Both the position numbers and the translations under genes were made by a program. DNA of 10,584 nt, from positions 1-10,584 of the forward strand of contig URTQ01000042.1 of NCBI GenBank assembly GCA_900550855.1, given 5' to 3'. This DNA comes from an uncultured Eubacteriales bacterium. Lineage in GTDB: Bacteria > Bacillota > Clostridia > Christensenellales > CAG-917. Of this stretch, positions 5,389 to 10,584 are shown piece by piece. The notes under the pieces are model-generated. The model was not told where the DNA came from, did not search any database, and worked only from the letters and a program-made list of their open reading frames with translations. Each line of letters starts with the position of its first letter. Position 1 is the first letter of the stretch.

Positions 5389-6692
5389 TTTATCACCTTC
5401 CCCACAAGGTCGATACCGTCGCTACCCGTGATTTCGACGTCGTAAAACTCGCCTATTTTCACTTCCTCGTCCGATTCGAACAACGTCACGTTGTCAATGT
5501 CGGGGGCTTGCGTTTGGCTTCTTCCGACGAATTTTTGTCTGTCGTAGTCGATGTCGTCGTATATGACCTTGATTTTCGAGCCTACCAACTCTTTGTTGCG
5601 GCTCTTGATTATTTTTTCTTGAATCGCACGCAGTTTATTTGCGCGCTCTTCCTTTACGGACTCGTCGAGATGTCCGTCGAGTTTGTCCGCAGGCGTGCCT
5701 TCTTCCCTCGAATACGCAAAGAATCCCGCGTAATCGAATTTGACTTCCTTGACGAATTTTTCGAGTTTCTCGAACTGCTCTTGCGTTTCGCCCGGGAATC
5801 CGCAAATGAACGTCGTACGCACCGCAATGCCCGCGTTTTTGAGTTTTGCGATAAGTTCCCTTATGCTCTTTTCGTTGGTTCTGCGGTTCATACGTTTCAA
5901 AACGTCGTCGTCGACGTGTTGAAGCGGAATATCCATATATTTTGCGATTTTATCATTGTTTTTGACGTATTCGATAAGCGCGTCGTCCACCATTTCGGGG
6001 TAGAGATACAAGAGGCGAATCCACGCAAAATCGAGTTGGGAAAGCCTGTCCAAAAGTTCGATTAGGTGCGGTTTTCCGTCGAAATCCGTGCCGTATCTCG
6101 TCACGTCTTGCGCAACCAAAATGAGTTCTTTCACGCCGTCGTCGGACAATTTTTTCGCTTCGCGAATCAAGTCTTCGAGTTTTTCCGAGCGATACTTGCC
6201 TCTTATGGACGGAATGGCGCAGTATGTGCAATGATTGCTGCAACCGTCCGCAATTTTGAGATACGCATAGTGATACGGGGTCGTAAGCACTCTGTCCGAA
6301 TAGAAAGCGTCGAGATTTGCGCAATTAAGCACCTTTTCGCCGTCCTCTACGTCCTCGATAGTCTTCAAAATGGCGTCGTAATCCGCAATGCCGAGTATGG
6401 CGTCAACTTCGGGAAATTCCTCTTTGAGCGTATCGGCGTATCTTTGCGCAAGGCAACCCGTCACAATGACTTTTTTGCCCTTGCCCGCATTTTTTGCGGC
6501 AATCGCGCTCAAAATCTCGTCTATGGATTCTTCTTTTGCTTTGTCGATAAATGCGCAGGTGTTAACGATGATAACGTCGGCTTCTTCTTCGCTGCCCACG
6601 AGCGTGTGTCCGCCGCCCACGAGGCGAGAGAGCATTTTTTCGGTGTCTACCCTGTTTTTATCGCAACCCAGCGATATTGCGCCTATTTTCAT
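5385..6692 (-). CDS. rimO: Ribosomal protein S12 methylthiotransferase RimO
   Basis: RimO is a radical-SAM enzyme with two iron-sulfur clusters that adds a methylthio group to a conserved aspartate of ribosomal protein S12. The 435-residue product has the N-terminal methylthiotransferase domain with SLGCDKNRVDTEKML and cluster cysteines Cys10, Cys46 and Cys80. The radical-SAM core starts with YLKIADGCSNHCTYCAIPS (144-162; Cys151, Cys155, Cys158). A C-terminal TRAM domain (about 370-435) follows. The LGCxKNxVDxE form and the DGCSNHCTYCAIP segment point to RimO rather than the tRNA enzymes MiaB or MtaB. The start overlaps the ftsK stop as ATGA (6692-6689). Only a weak GAGG about ten bases upstream is visible within the ftsK end, which suggests coupling to ftsK translation. 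Confidence 0.96.
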   Translation of the reverse strand: MKIGAISLGCDKNRVDTEKMLSRLVGGGHTLVGSEEEADVIIVNTCAFIDKAKEESIDEILSAIAAKNAGKGKKVIVTGCLAQRYADTLKEEFPEVDAILGIADYDAILKTIEDVEDGEKVLNCANLDAFYSDRVLTTPYHYAYLKIADGCSNHCTYCAIPSIRGKYRSEKLEDLIREAKKLSDDGVKELILVAQDVTRYGTDFDGKPHLIELLDRLSQLDFAWIRLLYLYPEMVDDALIEYVKNNDKIAKYMDIPLQHVDDDVLKRMNRRTNEKSIRELIAKLKNAGIAVRTTFICGFPGETQEQFEKLEKFVKEVKFDYAGFFAYSREEGTPADKLDGHLDESVKEERANKLRAIQEKIIKSRNKELVGSKIKVIYDDIDYDRQKFVGRSQTQAPDIDNVTLFESDEEVKIGEFYDVEITGSDGIDLVGKVIK

Positions 6693-9600
6693 TCGTCGTC
6701 GTCCTCGTTCTGAGTCGAGGCTTTGAGTTCTTCAAGTTCCTCGTAAGTGATGTTGACCTTTTTCTTCTTGGGGTCGTGCTCGTCGGGACTGAGATATCCC
6801 ATAAGGTCCATTTTGTCGTAGATTTTTGCCGCCTTCGGCCAGCCGAGTCCAAGACGACGTTGCATAAAGGATATGCTGATAGGCGCGTCTTGTTCCTCGC
6901 GAAGTTCGATGCCCAGTTGCAAAGCGTCGAAAAGTTCGGGCGGAATCTTATCCTTGTCGTTGCCGCGCTGTTCTTTGGATTGAGAGGGCTTTTCTTCCTC
7001 TTTGTCCTTGAAGATAGCGTCTTTGATATTGTTGTCGAAGTACGCGTCGTTTTTGGATTTGACGAAATCCACCACTCTCTTGACTTCTTCGTTAGAGATA
7101 AATGCGCCTTGCATACGTTCGAGGTCGTTTGCGCCCGGCATCATATACAGCAAATCGCCGTAGCCGAGCAGTTTGTCCGCGCCGACCGTGTCGAGAATGG
7201 TTTTACTGTCGAAACTCGATGTAACCTTGAACGCCACACGGCTCGGGAAGTTGTTTTTGATAGTACCGCTGATGACGTCGACGGACGGTCTTTGCGTTGC
7301 GAGCATAAGGTGAATACCAACGGCACGCGCAAGTCTTGCGATACGGTTTACGGTGTCCTCAACCGCCTTTTTGCCCGTGGACATAAGGTCTGCGAACTCG
7401 TCAACGATAATGACGATTCTCGGCATCTTTTCGTAGCCGTTCTTTTGGCAATCGGCGTTATACTCGTCGATATCTCTGTAATTGACTTCGGCGAGGAATT
7501 TGATACGTCTTTCCATCTCGCTTATCGCCCAGTTGAGAGCGCGGATAGCCTTGTCCGTATCGCAGATAATTTCGTCCATAAGAAGATGCGGAATGCCTGC
7601 GTACACGCTCATTTCTATGCGCTTGGGGTCGATGAGGATAAGGCGTACGTCGTCGGGCGAAGCCTTGTAAAGCAAACTTACGATAATCGAGTTTATACAG
7701 CAACTCTTGCCTGCGCCGGTTGCGCCCGCGATGAGAACGTGCGGAAGTTTTTTGATTTCCACCACTCTCGAATCGCCGTAAAGGTTTTTGCCGAGTGCGA
7801 ACGTTGCGGGTGCTTTTGCGTTGTTAAATTCGGGCGATTGAATGATTTCGCTGAGGTTGACGTTTCTTCTATGCTTGTTAGGCACTTCGATACCGACAGC
7901 GTTTTCGCCGGGGATAGGCGCGATGATACGCACGCTTCCCGCTTCCATCTTCATTGCGATGTCGCTTTCAAGCGAGGAAATATAGCCGATGGTTCTGCCT
8001 CTCGGCATCTCTACGCGCAACTTGTACATCGTGAACGTAGGTCCGACCATAATGTCGATAACCTCGCCCGTAATGCTGAAAAACGCGAGCGTATTGATGA
8101 TTTGCTCTTTCTTTTGCTCGTAGTCCTCGTTCTGATCGATTTCGGGTGCGGGCGGATTGAGCAAGTTGAGCGGCGGCGCAACGTACGGACGTTTTGGCGC
8201 GGCTTGGGATATGGCTTGATCCATATTCACTTGCGTGAGTCTTTCCTTGTCCGCTTTCTTTGGCGTTTCCGCCTTTTGTATGCCGCGAGATTGCGAGGCT
8301 TTCATCTTTTCCTCGCGCATAAGCGCTTCTCGCTCGTACTGACCCATTTGCGGGGTTTCCTTTATCGCTTGCTTTATGTTTTGAATACGAGCCTTAACCT
8401 CTGCGTTTTCAATGTCTTTTGCGGAATTTTTGGCGATTGCGGTCGTGGATTGAATCGCCGCTCTCGACATATCGCCGCCCGTAACCTTTTGTTGAACGGG
8501 TGCAGGCGCGCTCGGATTGTCGCCGCCGACGGTCTTGTCCTCGTCAACGTACTTCGGACGTTGATTTTCAAGCGTGGCTTTGCTCATTTCGTAGGTCTTG
8601 ACGGGTTTCGTCTTGCCTATGCCGCCAAAGAAATTCGTTTCCGTCTTTTCTTCCTCGACGGCAGTTTGCGAAAAGGCTCTCGGCAACTTCGCCTCGCCTT
8701 GCACGGGTTTATATCCGCTTCTGTCGAGGTCGTCGATACTCGCCGCTTTCTTGGGCGATACGACGGGCGGATTCTTTGCCGCTTGCGCGTCGTTACTCGC
8801 TTGTTTTTGCGTTGCGCTTTGCGTGTTTTGCGCCGCATTTTGCGCAGTATTTTGCGTGTTTTGAGCGGTATTTTGAGCGGTTTGTTCCGCTTTTTCACGC
8901 GCTATAAACACCATATCCGTCTTGGGTTTTTCGTACGCTTCGGACACGATTTCCTCTTTCACGGCAGGTTTTTGTTCTTCCTCGCCAGAAATAGCTCTGT
9001 TGAGCGCGCCGAGCATACCGACGTTAACTTGCTGTTTGGATACGGATTCGTTCGCTTTCTGAATGGTTGAATTGATTGCCTCTGCCCCGTCGTACGTCTT
9101 CGTGGGTTTGACCACTTCTTTCTTTACGGGTTCGGCGATAAGGCACGTTTCGTCCTGTTGTTCCATATGCACGCCCGCTTCGTATTCGGGTTTTGCGTAC
9201 ATTTGACCGAAGCGTTGAGTTTGTTCTTGTTTGAGCGCGCTGAAATCACGCTTGAAATCGAGCGGCGTTTGAATATTGCTCGTTGCGGATTCTTGCGGTT
9301 TTTGTTGCGCTTGCGCCGATTGAGCGGCTTGCGCGGTTTGCGGCTCGGGTTGAACGGCTCTGTATCTCGACATAAAGTCTTCGCGAATCGCGCTTTGTGT
9401 CGCGTCCACGCCGAGTTTGGATTTAAGTTCGTTTCTTTTAACCGCGCTATACGGCGCGCTGACGTTCGAGAGCGCGTTACTCGGGTCTTTCAAAGTGTCG
9501 AATCTCGCAAGATTGTCCTTGTTCGGACCTGCGCCGAAAAGAATATCTTTTGCTATGCCTCTTGCCGAGAATCTGTCCTCGCCTTGCGCGTACGTCGGAC

Positions 9601-10420
9601 GTTTCGCTTCGTCCTCTACCGTGCCTTGCGCGTTGGGATAAAGCGGATTGAATGAATCGAGCGGACTGTACCCTTCTGCGCCGAGTGCCTTTTTGTTCAC
9701 TTTGCGTTGAAGCGGGTCGCCCGGAACGTCCACGACGTAAAGTCCTCTTCCGCTGCTTGCCGAATTGAAATCGGTAATCGTGGGTGCGTCTTGCGCCTCG
9801 ACGAGCGGCGATTGAACGGCAGTCGTCTTTTGGGATTTAGAGAAAAGAGAGCGTTTTTGCTCGGGTTCTTTCATTCTGCGCTCGCGCTCGCCTTTTGTTG
9901 CGACGGTATAGGTGACGTTGCGTTTGATAGAGGGATAAATCGCAAAAAACGCAAGCACGAAAAACGCCACGCAAGCCGCGATAAGCGCGCCCACCGACGT
10001 TATGACTTTCATAAGCGGATACGCCGCCAAACCTAAAAGCATACCGCCCGCGGTGTTTGTGCCGTTATAGCACGCAAGAAGGTAATCAGCGTAACTTGCG
10101 CCGACGATGTGTGTGCTCGATGTGTAAATGTGAAGTGCGAAAATGCCGAGTATAAGCAAACCGAAATAAGTCAACGCTTTGGAAACGCGCATTTTTGGGC
10201 GTACGTTGAAAGTGACGGCAATGCCGATGATGAGAGCCATAAGCGAATAGGCATAAGCGGCAAGACCGAAAAATCCGCATAGGAAAGAATACACCATTCT
10301 TCCCACGCCGCCCAACGCGCCGACTAATGAAAGGAAGCAAAACAACGACACGAGTATGATAAGCACCCCTGCCGCGATTCTGTTGCCTCTGTTTGCTTTT
10401 GCTTGTCTTGTATCTGTCAA
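6689..10420 (-). CDS. ftsK: DNA translocase FtsK/SpoIIIE with long linker
   Basis: FtsK pumps double-stranded DNA through the closing septum and helps resolve chromosome dimers. The 1243-residue product begins with about four membrane helices (near 14-38, 46-71, 79-101 and 124-163). A very long polar linker (about 165-760) includes the AQN-rich run at 511-540. The motor domain (about 765-1130) has Walker A GATGAGKS (899-906), Walker B RIVIIVDEFADLM (1001-1013) and ATQRPSVDVISGTIKNNFPSR (1041-1061). A C-terminal winged-helix gamma domain (about 1160-1225, with ISFMQRRLGLGWPKAAKIYDKM) reads DNA orientation motifs. Typical Firmicutes proteins have about 750-850 residues, so the linker accounts for the excess. 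The start is TTG (10420-10418) with GGAAGG six bases upstream; the next methionine (42) would remove the first membrane helix. The acidic tail NEDDDE overlaps rimO. Confidence 0.97.
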   Translation of the reverse strand: MTDTRQAKANRGNRIAAGVLIILVSLFCFLSLVGALGGVGRMVYSFLCGFFGLAAYAYSLMALIIGIAVTFNVRPKMRVSKALTYFGLLILGIFALHIYTSSTHIVGASYADYLLACYNGTNTAGGMLLGLAAYPLMKVITSVGALIAACVAFFVLAFFAIYPSIKRNVTYTVATKGERERRMKEPEQKRSLFSKSQKTTAVQSPLVEAQDAPTITDFNSASSGRGLYVVDVPGDPLQRKVNKKALGAEGYSPLDSFNPLYPNAQGTVEDEAKRPTYAQGEDRFSARGIAKDILFGAGPNKDNLARFDTLKDPSNALSNVSAPYSAVKRNELKSKLGVDATQSAIREDFMSRYRAVQPEPQTAQAAQSAQAQQKPQESATSNIQTPLDFKRDFSALKQEQTQRFGQMYAKPEYEAGVHMEQQDETCLIAEPVKKEVVKPTKTYDGAEAINSTIQKANESVSKQQVNVGMLGALNRAISGEEEQKPAVKEEIVSEAYEKPKTDMVFIAREKAEQTAQNTAQNTQNTAQNAAQNTQSATQKQASNDAQAAKNPPVVSPKKAASIDDLDRSGYKPVQGEAKLPRAFSQTAVEEEKTETNFFGGIGKTKPVKTYEMSKATLENQRPKYVDEDKTVGGDNPSAPAPVQQKVTGGDMSRAAIQSTTAIAKNSAKDIENAEVKARIQNIKQAIKETPQMGQYEREALMREEKMKASQSRGIQKAETPKKADKERLTQVNMDQAISQAAPKRPYVAPPLNLLNPPAPEIDQNEDYEQKKEQIINTLAFFSITGEVIDIMVGPTFTMYKLRVEMPRGRTIGYISSLESDIAMKMEAGSVRIIAPIPGENAVGIEVPNKHRRNVNLSEIIQSPEFNNAKAPATFALGKNLYGDSRVVEIKKLPHVLIAGATGAGKSCCINSIIVSLLYKASPDDVRLILIDPKRIEMSVYAGIPHLLMDEIICDTDKAIRALNWAISEMERRIKFLAEVNYRDIDEYNADCQKNGYEKMPRIVIIVDEFADLMSTGKKAVEDTVNRIARLARAVGIHLMLATQRPSVDVISGTIKNNFPSRVAFKVTSSFDSKTILDTVGADKLLGYGDLLYMMPGANDLERMQGAFISNEEVKRVVDFVKSKNDAYFDNNIKDAIFKDKEEEKPSQSKEQRGNDKDKIPPELFDALQLGIELREEQDAPISISFMQRRLGLGWPKAAKIYDKMDLMGYLSPDEHDPKKKKVNITYEELEELKASTQNEDDDE
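8801..8890 (-). repeat. AQN-type codon repeat inside the ftsK linker
   Basis: Within ftsK codons 511-540, short units encoding TAQN, NTQ and AAQN recur, with a related DNA pattern of about 12 bases (ttttgcg and ttttgag steps on the plus strand). It is a low-complexity tract in the disordered linker and probably varies in copy number between strains. Confidence 0.7.
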
Positions 10421-10458
10421 GGTAAACCTTCCCGATAATATATAATATTAGTATCAAG

Positions 10459-10487
10459 ATTATACCACAATATAAGGATATTTACAA
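10459..10487 (-). promoter_or_regulatory. Sigma-A promoter of the ftsK-rimO-pgsA-cinA-recA unit
   Basis: On the minus strand TTGTAA (10487-10482) and a perfect TATAAT (10464-10459) are 17 bases apart. The -10 box is preceded by TGG, giving an extended -10 (TGnTATAAT). Transcription would start near 10452, about 32 bases before the TTG start codon of ftsK. The remaining sequence up to 10584 is AT-rich with no gene visible; the upstream neighbour lies outside the window. Confidence 0.88.
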
Positions 10488-10584
10488 GAGAAAATGTCGA
10501 AAGAACGTCAAAGATTTTTTATCGGACAAAAATACAAGAATTTGTTAGTGTGAAAATATAATTATCAAAAACGGCGTTGCAATA

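Noticed and set aside
6677..9070. A 797-codon open frame on the plus strand opposite ftsK
   Set aside because: It is antisense to the securely identified ftsK motor and linker. Its translation shows no recognisable domain, is rich in Arg, Phe, Val and Cys as expected from mirrored codon bias, and lacks a supported start.
10534..10562. Plus-strand TATAAT at 10557-10562 as a divergent promoter
   Set aside because: No -35-like hexamer is present at the right distance, and the region is simply AT-rich.

Overview
The window comes from a Firmicutes-type bacterium, most likely an uncultured member of the Clostridia. The evidence is the gene order ftsK-rimO-pgsA-cinA-recA-rny, which is a classic Clostridia/Bacilli block, together with strong AGGAG-type ribosome binding sites, sigma-A-like promoters (a TATAAT extended -10 for ftsK, TTGACG/TATACT for rny), an RNase Y gene and an EF-P with a Lys-type tip loop. 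Assignment below class level is not possible from the sequence. All seven genes lie on the minus strand, so transcription runs from position 10584 towards position 1.

Layout in the direction of transcription. A short promoter region (10421-10584) drives ftsK (DNA translocase, TTG start, with an unusually long low-complexity linker). ftsK overlaps rimO (ribosomal protein S12 methylthiotransferase) by an ATGA, and rimO overlaps pgsA (phosphatidylglycerophosphate synthase) in the same way. A 58-base gap with a small hairpin precedes a shortened cinA (KH-like plus PncC deamidase domain only), then recA. A strong intrinsic terminator (2808-2845) closes this five-gene unit. Only 13 bases beyond it starts the promoter of rny (RNase Y), which has a long leader of about 146 bases. 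After rny, a 143-base gap with its own promoter leads to efp (elongation factor P). An intrinsic terminator follows efp.

The genes serve chromosome segregation and repair (FtsK, RecA), envelope lipid synthesis (PgsA), translation quality (RimO, EF-P), NAD-cofactor salvage (CinA) and mRNA decay (RNase Y). This is housekeeping content, and I found no defence system, mobile element gene or novel operon.

The most unusual part is positions 1-301. There the last codons of efp and the first arm of its terminator recur as inverted copies on the other strand. These form a large imperfect palindrome (175-301) and are amplified with a 99-base tandem period. The conserved EF-P C terminus suggests the repeat was copied from efp rather than the reverse. 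No protein-coding gene is supported in 1-287.
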